DNA of 64,000 bases from Tamarix chinensis (GCA_030549775.1 CM060174.1:40839086-40903085); one strand, 5' to 3'. Numbered from the stretch's first letter, positions 11,511 through 25,750 are shown. Numbers and translations: made by a program. Notes: generated by a model not told the origin, from the letters alone.

Positions 11511-14500
11511 TGTAACACCCCCTCTACTATTCTTATACCGGGTACTAAGGCTAAAAATATTATTCCACTTAAATTATTAACACAATTATAAAAGTTTGAG
11601 TAGAGATAATAAAAAAAATTATCATCATTCTAAATAAAATAGACTGGCAGAATTATAAAATACAATGAAAAGAAATACATAAGAATAAGATTACAAAATC
11701 ATTCATATAAAAAAAATACTGTTAAAACACCAGATAGCCCTACTCTTAACCCAAATACTGGCCTTCAACTGAATATATAGGCTAACCTATAAAGGTCACT
11801 ATCCATTGAATAAGTAAAGGTCCATGAAAAGGAACACTTTAGTACAACAACACTAAGTAACCCATTATACAAAACTAATACGAAAAGTTCATATGGAACA
11901 CATAAAGGGAATCACAACAATACATGTTATAAACATTAAAATATTCATACGATGATATAAATACAATAATCATATCAAACAACAATAATAACAATGTTAT
12001 ATATTGCTCATACTCATTCATGTAGAACATAATAAAACTACAATGATATAAATATGGTTATCATAGCATATAACAATAACAATAAAGCTACATATTGCTC
12101 ATACTCGTTCATGTTGAACATAATAAAACTTACCAACAAAGTATACAATGGATGTCATCAAAAATAATGATTAAAATCAATCTCAACACAACAATCATAA
12201 CTTTAACTATATAGATCATATCTCAATATCAAACCAATAATATCTATAACACCAGAGGTAGAGCTTAAGGGTAAAATACTAATATCCTTAACATCATAGG
12301 TAAGACACAAAGGCTACTACTAAACTATAGGTAGACATAAAGGCTATTACCAAAATAAAAATAGACATAAAGGCTACTATCGACCCACAAGTAGACACAA
12401 AGGCTACAACCAAACCACAAGTAGGCACAAAAGCTACTATTAACTAATCCAATAATTATTTTAATCCAAGAATAATTATTTCCCTTTTTATTTACTAGTG
12501 GAGAGATCATATCAAACTAAAAGACATTAAGATATTTTGGTCATACAATGCACCAAGATAATACATTATTATGTCAACTATTAACCTAAGGATACTAAGG
12601 TACCCTGGTCACAATGGCACAAAAAGGTAGCTTAGTACCCTACCAAGAAGGACACATAATATATAAATATGCATACCCTATATTAAGACCGTAGAGATAA
12701 ATAGAGTAAGATATAGGACCTATATCTGTGGCATTAGGGTAGCGGTCTCTAATGAGCCACCATTCCCAATTTTGAGGTCTTTTACTTTAAGTATTAGTAT
12801 TTTATCATAATGACCACAAAATTACATATTAATCACATATATCAAATTTTTATACTTAACCATTTTAACTAATTTCCAAACATCCAATACAACTATAATC
12901 AATATCAATATGAATTTCAATTATTAAAAATATACTAAGGTCATCCTAGACTTAATTATTCGCACTTAGGCACTTTAGGCCAAAAATAATTAAAATGCCC
13001 TTCAAACAAAAATTTCCACATTATCATCCATTTTAAATACTAATTCCATTTTATTTATTATCTAATCAAGAAAATAGTTAAATAAAATAATTAAATCATT
13101 TAACATGCAAATAAATTATCATATACACCAAATGACCACTTTACCCTTATACATGGTTTTTGCACGTAAAGCTCTAACATGTGTTTTTAGAACAATAAAC
13201 CATATTTCCATATGACTAACAATAAATAATACATATTAGGCATACTTATAGAAATAATTATTATGATACATGTAAAATGACCAAAATGCCCCTAAGATGT
13301 ATAAATCTAATAATCATGCTAAAACATATATTTTTGAAATACTAAATCACTCATCTTCATACTAAATAATAATTGAGGCATACTAATCATTCTTATCATG
13401 TCAAATTTCACACTATGCTTAAATGAATAAATTACCCCCAGGGTGCATGATAATAATATTTATAGTAAAAATTCACCTTAGCATGCTCAACCTATCATAT
13501 TAATTGGACATACATGACATATATAATTTATTCTCATCATTTTAAACATTTTAACATACATTTCATATATATAATAATTTATAAAAGTTGACATAGTTTA
13601 TTTTACCAAATACCATGCTATTATTATTTTAAAAAATAATTATAATGTAAAGAATATAGTTAATAGATAGTTTATACATCAAAACCTAAGTGTGTTATCA
13701 TGCGATACCTAAATATTTTAGTAGACTATAGTAATTATATTATTTTCGACCAAAGCACAATTTATGGGCAACCTACTAAAATTTATTAGGCCCCACCAAT
13801 AAACATTTTGTACCTAAAAATAATACCACAATGAAAATATTAATATTTAATTAATAAAATAATATTTTTTTAAAATATTTATTAAATATTAAATTACCAA
13901 AATGCTCTTACATTGAAAATGGGCAAAACATTACATTGGAATCCTCATGTTGCATGAGCAAGGTGCATTGGGTAAGGTAGGAGAGGATTTGGCTAGCTAA
14001 GGTGGATGGAAAGGGAATCTAAGGTAGGGAGGTGGCAAGGGTAGGCTATAGAGTATTGACTAGGTGTGTGGTGGTGTGTGGTTGCAAGTAGAGGAAAACA
14101 GACACATGGGTTGTGGAGGCAGTGGTTTTGGTCAATGATCAAGGCTAAGGAAGGTTGAGGAGAGAGTTTTTGCAGGCTTGATTATAGAGAAGGGTCATTT
14201 GGTGGTGATGGTTGGTGTGACCAAACATAATTAGGGAAAGAAGAAGGGGGAAGAGAATAAGGAAGGTAAGTGTTATCGTAAGGAAGGTGAGGGAGGTAAA
14301 GACAAGGAAAGGAATTGCATACGATATATCATGAATAGATGGTTTGGCTATGAAAGGAAAGGAGGTTATGGAGCAAGGGGTGTTTGGGTGTACTTTTTGT
14401 AGAGGAGATGAAGAGGGTTGGGGATTTTTGGTGTAGGGAAGGACGTGTAGGGGGCATCTTAGGGCATTCTGGGTATAGAGGGGTGAGAAGGAAAGAAATG

Positions 14501-15031
14501 AAATGGTCTAGGCTTGGGGTTTAGATGGGTAGAGAGAAACCAAAAAAAAATGGATAATGGGTTGGGCCAATTGAGGAGAGAAGAAAAATAAATTGGGTTG
14601 GGGTTAAGGCTGTGCGAAGTAAGCTAGGGATGGAATTGAAAGAAAAAGAAAATTGGGCTAGGTGTGGGGAAGAGAAAAGGAAAGGAGAAAAAAGGAAAAT
14701 AAATAAAAAGGAAAAAGAAGAAAAATAAATAAAAATAAATTAAATGTAGGGTTAGAATTAGAGTTAGGTTAAATTTAGGTCTTGAATAAAACTAACATAT
14801 CTATATTTAGGATATCCTATTAGGAAAAATAAATCCAGTGAAATTATCAATTTAGGATGGATTTAAATAAAAAGGAAAAAGAAAAAATAATTTGGATAAT
14901 TTATCAAATAATTTATTTAGGTTTGGAGGTTAGGGGTTAATAAAAATAATTAAACTAATATTTAAGGGTTAGGTTTTTGGATAAAAGGCTAAACATTCAA
15001 AATTAAGGATATAAAATTTTAGGGTGTTACA
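11511..15031 (-). mobile_element. Complete LTR-like element C (about 3.52 kb), nested in A
   Basis: The + strand starts TGTAACACCCCC and ends TAGGGTGTTACA. Orientation is minus, judged from the TATCCATTGAATAAG block near 11.8 kb (reverse complement of the CCTATTCAATGGGCAGTG block of + copies) and from purine bias at about 13.95-14.75 kb. A TACTAAGGCTAAAAATATTA block lies near the left end. A degenerate repeat with GACCAAAATGCCCC occurs around 13.1-13.45 kb. No protein-coding potential was seen. Confidence 0.82.
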
Positions 15032-15992
15032 ATATATGTATATACGAATTGTTTCAATTGGTATGCAAGTGTTATGGAAAGGTGTGAACATGAAAGTATG
15101 ATATTAAATAATTAGCATACAATCGATGTATTATTTAATATGTGGTATGCACACGTGACATTTGTAAAAGGTGTTAGCATATGAATGTCTAGGGTTTTGA
15201 TAGGGTTTGTAACCTTTTTAAGTTATGATATAATTTTCATGATAAGTGTCCCATAATTATCATTGCACAGTAGCTAGGATTCATATAAATAGCATAAAAG
15301 CATGCACCTAGGATTAGGGTTAGAAAACAATAATTGGTATTCACATGTTGTTAGGTTAGAGATGTTTCCCTATATGCACCATGATGTTAATTGCACTATT
15401 TAATGTAGTATCATGATATAAACATATATGTATGTGTTATATAGAATATATAACATGTTATAAACACATGATTAGGGTTTATACATGTAAGTTACTAAAC
15501 GTATGAAAACTGAAAAATATAGTCAACCGCTAAATTGTAAAAACTACCTTGGTACTAAAATATTGTGAATTTTTGTCTTTTAGCCTTTTTATGAAAATTA
15601 TCATAATAATAATAATGTTTCGTACTAAATTTGGATATTGAGGGCATTTTAGTCATTTTTAACCTAATGAACCTCATGTGAATAATTGGAAATAGAATGA
15701 CCTTATAATGTCGATAGGTTGACCTTAGTGTTGACTATGGCCTTAATTTGGAATGTTTATATTAATATTAACTTGGATAATTATAAATAAAGAAAAAATG
15801 GTTAAGTATGAAAATAGAAATTATTGTGCAATATATGATATCTGTGATCACCATATAACATAGTTTACTTAAAGTGGAAGACCTAGAGTATGGGGCTACC
15901 TGCTTTTAGGGTTATCTACCCTAGGGATAAGGAATGAAACCCCGGTTTTTTTTTGTTGGATTGTCTCCTGTTATGCCCTAGTGAGTCCTTAG
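15032..15992 (+). mobile_element. LTR-like element A, part 2
   Basis: AT-rich internal part of A between insertions C and B. It begins with the 11-bp repeat shared with the left flank of C. It ends in a GCCCTAGTGAGTCCTTAG context related to the repeat zone at 44.4-44.7 kb. No gene is visible. Confidence 0.6.
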
Positions 15993-18900
15993 TGTAATAC
16001 CCCATTTTTAGAAACCCTAATTATAAACTGATAATTATGTGTAATTAGTTATAATAAATATTGTAGGGTGTTTGTACTAAAAATATTTTTAATATGTGTA
16101 TTATTATAGAATATTAGATATAAATATAATTAGGCTAAAATTTGAAAGATTTTGGTTACTAATTTTAACCTTAGTTCATAACTGGTTTCTATTTTGTCTA
16201 ATAAACCTAGTTTGGTAACCTTAAATTCTACCAAATAATTTTACTTGAATATTTTAACCTAGTTCATTACCTAAATAATTTATCCTTACTCTATGCTAGA
16301 TTGCTTACCTCACCTTGCTCCCTCTACCCCTGTACAACCATCTCTCACACAACCCTTAACCACACGCCTTCCTCTTCCATCCTTGTTTTCCTCCCCCTAT
16401 TTTGCTCCACCTTCTCCTACATGCCCCCCTCCCTTTCTAAATCCCTATTCCCTCTCATTTTTGTTTCATAAACAAACCCCAAGTATCCTACACATTTCCT
16501 CTCTTTCCCCAAGCTCCCTTAAGTAAGAAAAACTCCATTGTCGCCATTATATTCCACCATTTTTATACCACCAACAACTTCCTCCGCATATCACCTCTTT
16601 ACTGCATATTCTACCATTGAAGCCCCTACCATAGCTGCAGCAAGAGCTGTCATAGCCTCCCTCCAACCTTTAGCAAATTTTGCCTAAGAGACCCCTATGC
16701 TATAGATAAAATTCCCATAACCCCCCTCTTTAGCTATTTTTGCCTATCCTTCCCCTTTGCTTTGGCAAAATTCGCCGAAGCCACCCTCTTGATGTACCTT
16801 GTTTCTATATAGCCCCTCCCTTGGCTCCAGCAATTTTTTCCATACCTACCCCCTTTGCTTTGGCTTACTCCACCATTGCTTCCTCCCTCTTCTCGGTAAC
16901 TTCCAGCGTTTCCACCTCCATTGTTGTATGAGTTTATTCAGCTTCCTTGCTACTTTTCTTTGGCTATTTAGTAATCCTTGACCAATTTGAATTAATTTTA
17001 GGTTATTTTTATGATATATTAAATGCTAATACATGTATTATTGGGTGTTAACTTCTTAGTTAATTCTTGAGGATCTCATAGAAGGTGGTCTTTTATATTT
17101 TTGTGTAAGCTTGGATTTAAGTAAATCCAATCACTCATAAGATGGTAAAAATTGTGTGAGCATGCTCGGTACTTTTAGGCCTAGAATCATGTAAGAATTT
17201 ATGATTTTCAAGTGTTTTAGCATACATGATAAAATGATAATATATTGAAAGGATGATATACATGTTTATCGATAATTAAGTTGTATACATGAAATATGTC
17301 AAATGTTTTACATTTGCATGTCTCAAATTTTGTTACATTCTCCATTATTATCATGTTATGATTCAAATCCCATGATATATTCCTCATGAATGTTCATGCA
17401 TTGAAGTAGGGTCACGATAATGCACATAGATATGTATGTGCATGATTAGGGTTAGCTTATGATAAATTCTATTTCGCATGGCCTAAGGCTAAAGATATGC
17501 TCCTACATGTACTAAGATGATAATATGCCTATTTAAATGATGTCTCATTCATTAAATTTTCATATTTATGCTGCTTGAAAGATGTGGTACGTGGTAGTCA
17601 CATGACTAGGGTTTTGGTGGGTGTAACCCATTAAACACATAAAAAGTAGAAAATACAGTTAATCACCAAAATACATATATTGCCTACTTACTAAAAATAA
17701 TTTAAAATAATTCCTTGTTTCCTACACATGACAAATATCTCATGATTATAATGTTAGATACGAAAAATGAATAAAATGAGGGAGCTAGGGTTTTGAAGAG
17801 TATTTTGATAATTTTGACCTAATGTATTCTTTACAAATAAATGAATTCTAGGATGGTCTTAACCTTTTAATAGGTTGACCTTAGCTTTGACTTGACTTGA
17901 CATAGACTTATAACCTTAGGGTTTATCTAGATAATTGGGCATAAAGGAAAAAATGGTTAAATATGGAAAATGAAAATTTCTATATTATATGTAACTTATG
18001 TGATTACCTCATACGATATTAATACTGAAAGTAATATAAGAGTCACTAGCTTAGAGGTCAGGTGTTAACCCTCATTTTTGGTTCACTAGTATGCCAATGT
18101 GCCCTAGATTTTAAGACCATACTCTATTCTATTGGTAACCTATAAGCCCTATAAGGAATATCGATACTTAAGGACTTGGTGATCGAGGTTGGGAGGATAC
18201 TATGTTGCTTCTGGGAGTCAGTATGACCAAACTTACCACTGTGTCCCTAGGTTTGAGATAAGGATATTTTGTTTCCTTTGAGCGTTGATATAATTAGGTG
18301 TACCATTGTGTCCCTGGATTTATTTGTATCCCTCTCAAGTAAGGAAGAAAAATGGAAATGTTTGTTTTGAAATATAAGAAATAGATTATTTGTTTGATAG
18401 TTTCCCTAGTGCCTCACCTTGGTATTTTGATGGATTGTTGTTTTGCTAGTTACCTTAGTGCCTTACCCTGGTATTATTTTGGATTGTCGTTTCGGTAGTT
18501 GTCTCAGTGCCCTGCCACTATGTTTGGAATGAATTTAACTAATCAAATATAACTTTACAGCTTGAAATAATGAGAAGTAGAGTGGTATGTTTTAAGTTGA
18601 AACTTGGACCATGATTTATGTTTCTCCATGAGTATTATTTGTATGGTTTATACCTTGTGCTTATGTACGCTTTTCGGTTTCTATGTGGCCATGTGATATG
18701 TGGTTATGTTGACTCCTATGAAGTACTGTGATTTACTTAGTATGAGGAAGTCGTACTGATACTATTTTTACCGATGACTATATAAGGGCCATGGAATGGC
18801 ATGTAGGTTATAAGAGCGAGCAGCACAAGTGGAGTCCTTTGGAAGAGGTACCATTTTCAGAATTGGGCTTTGGGTCTAAGAGTTTGGGTAAACTAGATTT

Positions 18901-19193
18901 ATACCTTCGGGTGTTGGTTTTTGTTACTACTTGTTTTCCTTTGGACTCTTAAATCCCATACTATACTTTTGTTATACTGTTGTATTATGACATTTATTTG
19001 TAACTCTATTATGTATTATTTTTATTTCTAGTGAATTATATTTGTTGAGTTTTTTTTTAGCCTTAGCACTTAGTGTAAGAAAGGAGAGGAGCCAGACTTA
19101 TGCTAAGTATTGTAGTAGCACCCAATAATTTATTAATTAGCACTTCCACAAAAATCAAAAACTAAAATTTAGTTGTTAAAATGGGGTGTTATA
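15993..19193 (+). mobile_element. LTR-like element B (about 3.2 kb), nested in A, same subfamily as A
   Basis: It starts TGTAATACCCCATTTTTAG and ends AATGGGGTGTTATA. The likely 5-bp flanks are CTTAG (15988-15992) and ACTAG (19194-19198), matching at four of five positions. A pyrimidine-rich zone lies at 16.29-16.98 kb. The conserved block TTAGCCTTAGCACTTAGTG lies near 19.06 kb. It has the same start as A, so a relative inserted into A. The small proline/serine-rich frames at 16.3-17.0 kb are tract shadows. Confidence 0.75.
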
Positions 19194-20156
19194 ACTAGTC
19201 TTCTCTATAGGTGACCTAGGGCCTTATAAGGGATATCAATACTTAAGGATTAGGTGTCCTAGTTGTGGAGGGTATTAGATTTCCTTGTATACAAGTATAA
19301 CCAAAGTGTTGTTATGCCTTCAGGTTGGATGGTTAGGAGGGTACCACGATACTTTGTGCGTTAGTATGACCGATGAACTTTTATGTCTTTGGGTTATTAT
19401 TATATCCCCCTCTAGTAATTAAAAATAGAAGTAATTCATGTGTAAGAATGTAATGAATTTGTTCTAGGTTGTTTGTTAGATAGCTACCTTTGTGCTCTAC
19501 TCGGTTTTGGTATATGGTTTGGTAGTTATCATTATCATAGTACCCTACCTTTGGTAGTTGAAATTGTTTTGAATTTGCTAATTCAATAGTTACCTTAATA
19601 CCCTACCATTTGCCCTTAGAATTCATTTAATTATATTTACATTGGTCATTTTAGTATCACGTGATTTTCTTAATGTATCCCCGCCATATTACTTATGTAC
19701 CTTATGTGGCCTTTTATGTTAATGTTGTGTAATAGTTCACTCACTCCCGTAGTACTAATGAGTTCTATTTCTTTAGTCTCCTACCTATTCAATGGGTAGT
19801 GATTACCTTGTAGAAATACTTTAAGGGTTTGGCTTGATGTCTTTTGATAAGGGTTAAGAGTTAGGACTATCTAGCATTCACCCCAATATCTTTTGATTCG
19901 GATATTCCTTGGACTCTTATATCCCTTAATTTTTCTCATTTTGTTATATTGTAAATCTTTTTCTATATCCATTTTTATTTATCAAAAAAATATTAACTTA
20001 TAATGAAATCGTTATTTTGTTCTTATATTGTTAATATTATTTAATGAACATAACGTATTAACCTCAACACTTAACATAAAAGTGGTAGATAATTCTAGAC
20101 TTATAATGAGTATGGTAGTAATACCCATTAATTTTATAATTAATGGTAAAATGAAA
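19194..20156 (+). mobile_element. LTR-like element A, part 3
   Basis: This continues the conserved 3' plan of the family: a TACCTTTGTGCTCTACTC-type repeat zone, then CCTACCTATTCAATGGG near 19.78 kb, then a degenerate AACACTTAACATAAAAGTGG stem-loop region near 20.06 kb. Element D cuts it at 20156/20157. Confidence 0.6.
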
Positions 20157-21644
20157 TATAATACTCCTAAAATTTACTACTAAAAAAATTATTTTTAAAG
20201 ATACAAGCTGAAGCTAAGATAGTAAATTTTAGGGTGCTACTGCCATGCTTAATACTAGACTGGTTTCCTCTATTATTCTGACACCAACCGCTAAGGCTAA
20301 AAAATTACTTTCCTTAAATTCAATAATACAATTATAAATTAGAGCAGCGCAATAGTTAGGGTGATTAATTTATCTTTCAAATAAAACCCATTAACTGTGG
20401 TCACAAAAATATCAGTGGAAGAGAAATATAAAAAAATTATAAGGAAAATAAATAAACTTCTGGTTCAAGTTACTAGATAGAATCCTGGATAACCCTAAGC
20501 TCTTAACCTAAAGAATAATCATGAATAGGGCTTGAGAGATAACTTGCAAATGCCACTACCTATTGAATAAACAATTGTCCAAGAAATGAACCCTTTGGTA
20601 TAATAGTATTGAGCAATCCATTGTACAAGACTAATATACAAAACTCGCACACAACACATTAGATGCATCACATCAATCATGTGAACATTAAATTATGCAT
20701 ATATTAACTCAAATGTGATAATCATTCATATAACCACATGCATGAAGATCATATGCTACCAATACTCATTCACTTGAAAATAATTAAAACATACATATGG
20801 AACATCCAATTGGTGTTCTTTGTAGTATAATTAGAAAGCCACATCATTCTCAATAATAGGCACAATTCTCTTAATCAACCCACAACTTCTCAATAACACC
20901 ACAATAAGGAATGTCATGCACATAAGTAGATCACATCAGTTCATTCATTATTATCTAAAATCATGATATTAGTGAGATAATTAATCAACTCATAAATTTT
21001 ATCCAAGTGGGTTCAGGGACTCTACTATTTTTGCTAGTGGACTGGTAATCAAAGTGCAACCCTAAGACAGAACATTCTTGGTCACTATTATTACTAGCGG
21101 AATGGTAATCAAGGTACATCCAGCCCTCACACACATAGTGTTCCACTATAAATAATTAGTATCTTCCAAAATGTTATTATCATCCAATGGTTTTATTTAC
21201 TTTAGTTCAGAAGTGCACTATTCTCACTAGTGGAACGGTATGGTACATCATCCAAGGTAGAAAGATTTTAGCCACTATTCTCGTAAGTGGACCAGCAAGT
21301 ACAACTGAGCTCGACTCAAGTAATATTTAACTTTAAGTGATTAGTGTCTTCCTAGAGTTATTATCATTCAATGGTTTACTTTACTTGAGTTTGGGACCCC
21401 ACTATTCTCATCGGTAGAACGGTAAGGTATAACTTCTAGGGCAAGACGCTCCTGGGCACTCTTTTGTCGGTGGATTGGTAGGTACAACTGGTCATAACTC
21501 AAGTGATCTTCCACTTTAAGTGATTAGTATATTATTTGTGTTTTATTTATTCAAGATTCAACACACAACATATGAACAACTCATGCATGACTCTTACCTC
21601 TATTACCATCCTAGAACAACCATGTTCCCTTGGAAACCCTAATT

Positions 21645-22760
21645 CACAACAAACCCTAGCATGTCTTAGTTAGCATCAAATAATACTTATCATGTAAGTT
21701 TATTAGGATAATCACCATAGTACATCCAAGATTAACAAAATACCCCTAGACCATATATTATTGATATTCATATTGAAATAGGTGATACTGAGACAACAAT
21801 CCCCTATTCTCATATTTAAATTCAAACGACACATAGCAAGCATATTTATTAGATCAATCACCGTAGTATTTTTAAAATTATCAAAATGCCCCTAAATCAT
21901 ATAATATTGATATTCATGTTGAAACATGTATTTCTAGTGTAGCAAACCCCTATTCTCATACTTAACATCAAATAACACTCATCATGCATATATATTAGAA
22001 CAATCACCTTAGTACATGAAAAATTACCAAAATACCCCAAGAGCATATAATATTGATAATCAAGCTGAAATAGGCATTTTTAAGATAATAAACTTCTATC
22101 CTCATATTTAGCATCAAATAATACTTATCATCCATGTTTATTAAAATAACCACCTTAGTATATGCAAAATTACCAAAATAGCCCTAGACTATGTAATATT
22201 AATAACCATGCTAAAATAGGTGATACTAAGATAATAAACCCCTATTCTTATGTTTAGCATAAAATAATACTTAACTCTTATATTTAACCTCAAGTAATAT
22301 TTATCATACAGGTTTATTAGAATAATTCCCATAGTATATGTACATTTACTAAAATATCCTTATACCATTTAATATTAACATTCATGCTCAAACATGAGTT
22401 ATTAATACAACAAACTCCTACTCTCATGCTTAGCATCAACTAATACTTAGCATGCATATTTATTAGGATAACCACCATTGTACATTCAAAATTACTAAAA
22501 TTCCCCTAGGTTATATAATGTTGATATTCATGCTAGAAAATGTATTTATAATGCCACAAACTTCTATTCTCTTTCTCAACATCACATAACACTTAGCATG
22601 CATAATTATTGAAAGATCACCATCATAAATTAAAAATTATCAAAATTCCCCTAGACATAAAATATTGATATTTATGCTAAAATATGTGTTGATAATACAT
22701 CAAACTCATATCTCCATTCGTAGCAATATTTATAACACATTAGGTATCTCAGTTAGGGTT
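21645..22760 (-). repeat. Degenerate tandem repeat, unit about 145 bp, in D
   Basis: This is the same repeat type as at 4297-5330. Units carry CCCCTATTCTCAT, then TTATTAG, then AAATTACCAAAAT, then CCCCTAGACCATATAATATTGATATTCATG (quoted here only in part as the key words CCCCTAG and ATATTGATATTCATG). At least seven degenerate units are recognisable by eye. Confidence 0.75.
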
Positions 22761-23289
22761 AAATATTATGATATGTCTAAATGACCAAATTACTCCTAGG
22801 GATTATGGTAGTAATATTTTTGCTACAAGTTTCCCTACACTCTTAACCTAACATTTTTTATATAAACATAACATACATCATCACTTTCTAACATTAGACC
22901 CCTCCTTAATCACCCTTCCACACACATAACATCTTACACATGAAAACATGCATTCTTTTTTCCATTTTCCAAGATAATATTAATAATCATAGAAATATTT
23001 GTAACAAATCATATCTAAAATAATCACATGTCAAAACCTTAATGCGCTAACATAAAATATCTAAACCATTTAGTGGGGTAAAAAGGTTACCTAATTTTTG
23101 ACAAAAATAAAATTTACCAGTAATCAGTTAAAAATAAAATGTTGTACCTAAAAAGAATATCAAAATACCATATTAATATTTGTAAATGAAATAATGGTTT
23201 CATTAAAAATATCTATTAAATATAAAATTACAGAACTTCCCTTGTACCTTAAATATTATTCAAAATTTATAAAAATACTCAACAAAACT

Positions 23290-24690
23290 CACGGTACATG
23301 TGCAGCATGAGCCATGCAGGAAATGGAACGGGTTTGGCTTGGGCAAGGGTTTGGAGATGATGGATCTTGTTGGTTTTGGTTGTTGGGTGTAAGAGGTAGG
23401 GGAGGAGATGGTTGGTGGTTGGAGGGTGTAGTGTAAGTGGTTCGAAGGCAATGGAGGCGGCGACGTAGGATGTAAGGAGAGTGGTGTAGAGAAGGGAAAG
23501 GAGAAGAAGAAAAGGGGAAGAAGAGGAGGAGAAGGAGGAAAGGGTAGGTGGTGTTGGGGTAGCTATGGGTGATTGTGTAAGAGTGGAGGTTGAGGTGGTT
23601 ATGGCTGGCGGTAGGCAACTGGGAGGAGCTACGGTGGTAGAGGAAATGGAGTGGAGAGGAGTGGCTGAATGTAGGTGGTGGTTGTAGGGTGAGATGCCCC
23701 ATGGAAGAGGAAAGGATGCGTGGTTGTAGGAGAGGTCAGGGTGTTGGCTACGTAGAGTCATCCAAAGAGCTGCAAGGTCGAGGAGGTGGATGTTGTAAGG
23801 AGAGTGGACAGTGGTAGGAGAGAATCAGTAGGAACTGTCGTAGAAGATAAAGAAGTAGATAACAGGTGACAAAGGAGGAGGAATAAGGAGGGAAGGAAGG
23901 AGAAAGGGTGGTGGCCGATAGTGGATGCTGAGTTGGTGGTGGAAGCATCGGGGGTGGCTGTAGAAGTAGTAAAAAAAGGGATGGGGAGAAGAAGAATGAA
24001 ATAAGAGGGGAATTTTGGGGGAGAGAGCAGAGCATAAGGTAAAAGAGAGGTTTGGAAGAAGAAAAGAAGAGGAGGAGAGGGGCAATAGATCGACATGCAA
24101 ATGGTAGTTGGGTGGTGTAGGGTGTGGCAGGCAATAAATGTTTGCAAGGGAAAATGGAAGGGGAGATTATGTGAGGGAGGAGATTAGGGGGTTGCATGGC
24201 TAGAAAAGGAAATAAAGGGACAAGAGAGAGAAGCATTGCAGGGGTGTTTGGTCAGGAGGGGAAGACGGCGACACAGGCATGCCTCCTTTGCACGTTGTGG
24301 GCAAGAGAGGAGGAAGATGTGCATAAAGGGGAGACTTGGGGCATATTTGGCTGAGGCATAGACGGGGAAAGAAGGAGAGAAGGAAGGCTAGGCTGCTTGG
24401 GGAAAAAGAAGGGAGATGGAAGTGGGACAGTCGCATGAGAGAGAAGAAGAAGAAGAAGAAGGAAAAGAGGAGTTGCGTCTGCCCGAGGGAAAAAGAGACA
24501 AAAGAAAAAGGGGAGAAGGTTTGGGCTAGCTCGAGGGAAAAAGAAAAGAAAAAAGGGAGGGAATGGTTCAGGCTAGCCCAAGGGAAGAAGAAGAAGGAAG
24601 AAGAAAAAAAGAAAAGAAGAAAGAAAGAAAAAGGATGAAAAAGAAAAAAGAAAAAAAAAGAAAAAGAAGAAAAAGAAAAGAAAAACAAAT
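23290..24690 (-). repeat. Purine-rich tract of D
   Basis: G/A-dominated + strand, ending in a nearly pure GAAAAAGAA stretch (24.58-24.69 kb). It parallels 5.9-7.26 kb in E, including the CATGAGCCATGCA word at its left edge. Confidence 0.75.
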
Positions 24691-24983
24691 TTAGGGTTAA
24701 GATTAAAATTGTTCTATTGAGAAAATATTATATTAATTTATGCAAAAATTAGGGTATTAGTTTATGAAAAATAATTTTGGTAAAATTATGGGATTAGGGT
24801 TTATTGAAATAAAAAGAATAAGATAAAATAAAATAAATTATTATATTTATTTATTAAATAATGTGTTTATTTTTATAAGTTAAAGATTCATAAAAATAAT
24901 TAAATCAATACTTAAAGATTACTTTTTTTCATATAAAAGTTTAAACATTTAAATTTTAAGTTATACAAAGTTGAGGTGTTACA

Positions 24984-25017
24984 TAAACTTTTAAGTAGTA
25001 AAAATGGAGGTATCATA
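24984..25017 (+). mobile_element. LTR-like element A, part 4 (3' terminus)
   Basis: The 34 bp after D align with the last ~34 bp of element B (AGTAGTAAAAATGGAGGTAT here against AGTTGTTAAAATGGGGTGTT there). This places the decayed end of A at about 25017. The 22-bp tandem repeat that preceded A resumes immediately afterwards. Confidence 0.55.
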
Positions 25018-25158
25018 TTAGTAGTCATGTGTGTATCTTTCACTATAATTAAACATATATTTTACTGCAAACCTAAGTGTACTTCACCATTGTGATATTT
25101 ATTATTTGGTGAAATTTTATAATACTAATATAAATTTTATATGTATTTTTTGCCACAA

Positions 25159-25224
<66 letters not shown>

Positions 25225-25750
25225 TTCACAATGTATTTAAGTATCTTTTGCCATTGCTATATATATATTTATCACTATTTAAGTGTCTTGACCATTATTG
25301 TTACTCAATTTTACGTATCTTATGATTGCTCAATACTATTGTACCAATATTTTAATATTGATCAAAGCATATATACTAATTTACATATATTTCACTACAA
25401 ATATATATATTTCATCGTAAATCTAAATATTTTTCAATATTGTTGCGCATGTGTCACGATTATTTCTTGAAATTTTCTAACACTAATCTAAGTTCTATAC
25501 ACCACAACTATTCATATATTTTAACCCACATTTAAATATCTTTTATCGTAGTTAAGCATTATATTTCATTACTAATTTCGTAAAATATTTTAACATTAAT
25601 TTAAACTTATATCACAAATCCTTTGTATATCTTCAACCACAACTAAATATATATATTAAATATCATTATTTTTACTTAATTTTAATTATTCTATTATCTT
25701 TCACCTTGATTATACCAATATTTTGTCACACACATGTGTTTGTTTTGTCA
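25018..25750. repeat. Degenerate ~22-bp tandem repeat, right half
   Basis: ATCTTTCACTATAATTAAAC-like units with cores TATATTTYACC and ATCTTTTRCCA recur through about 25.75 kb, as at 9990-10244. The 109-codon frame starting at 25141 only spans this repeat and the CA tract. Confidence 0.6.
25161..25224. repeat. (AC)n followed by (AT)n microsatellite
   Basis: About 26 uninterrupted AC dinucleotides lead directly into a short AT run, inside the degenerate tandem repeat. Confidence 0.95.

Larger units (their letters stand above)
20157..24983 (-). mobile_element. LTR-like element D (about 4.83 kb), nested in A, same subfamily as E
   Basis: The + strand starts with a decayed TATAATACTCC and ends GAGGTGTTACA. 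Orientation is minus. Near 20.25 kb it carries the reverse complement of the conserved 3' block, followed by CCACTATTCTCAC units (about 21.0-21.48 kb), the ~145-bp tandem zone (21.65-22.76 kb) and the purine tract (23.3-24.69 kb). Flanks TGAAA and TAAAC match poorly, so the copy is old or the start is off by a few bases. Open frames at 23.26-24.69 kb are low-complexity shadows. Confidence 0.75.

Noticed and set aside
25141..25470. 109-codon frame with His-Thr repeats
   Set aside because: It is the AC microsatellite plus the 22-bp tandem repeat.
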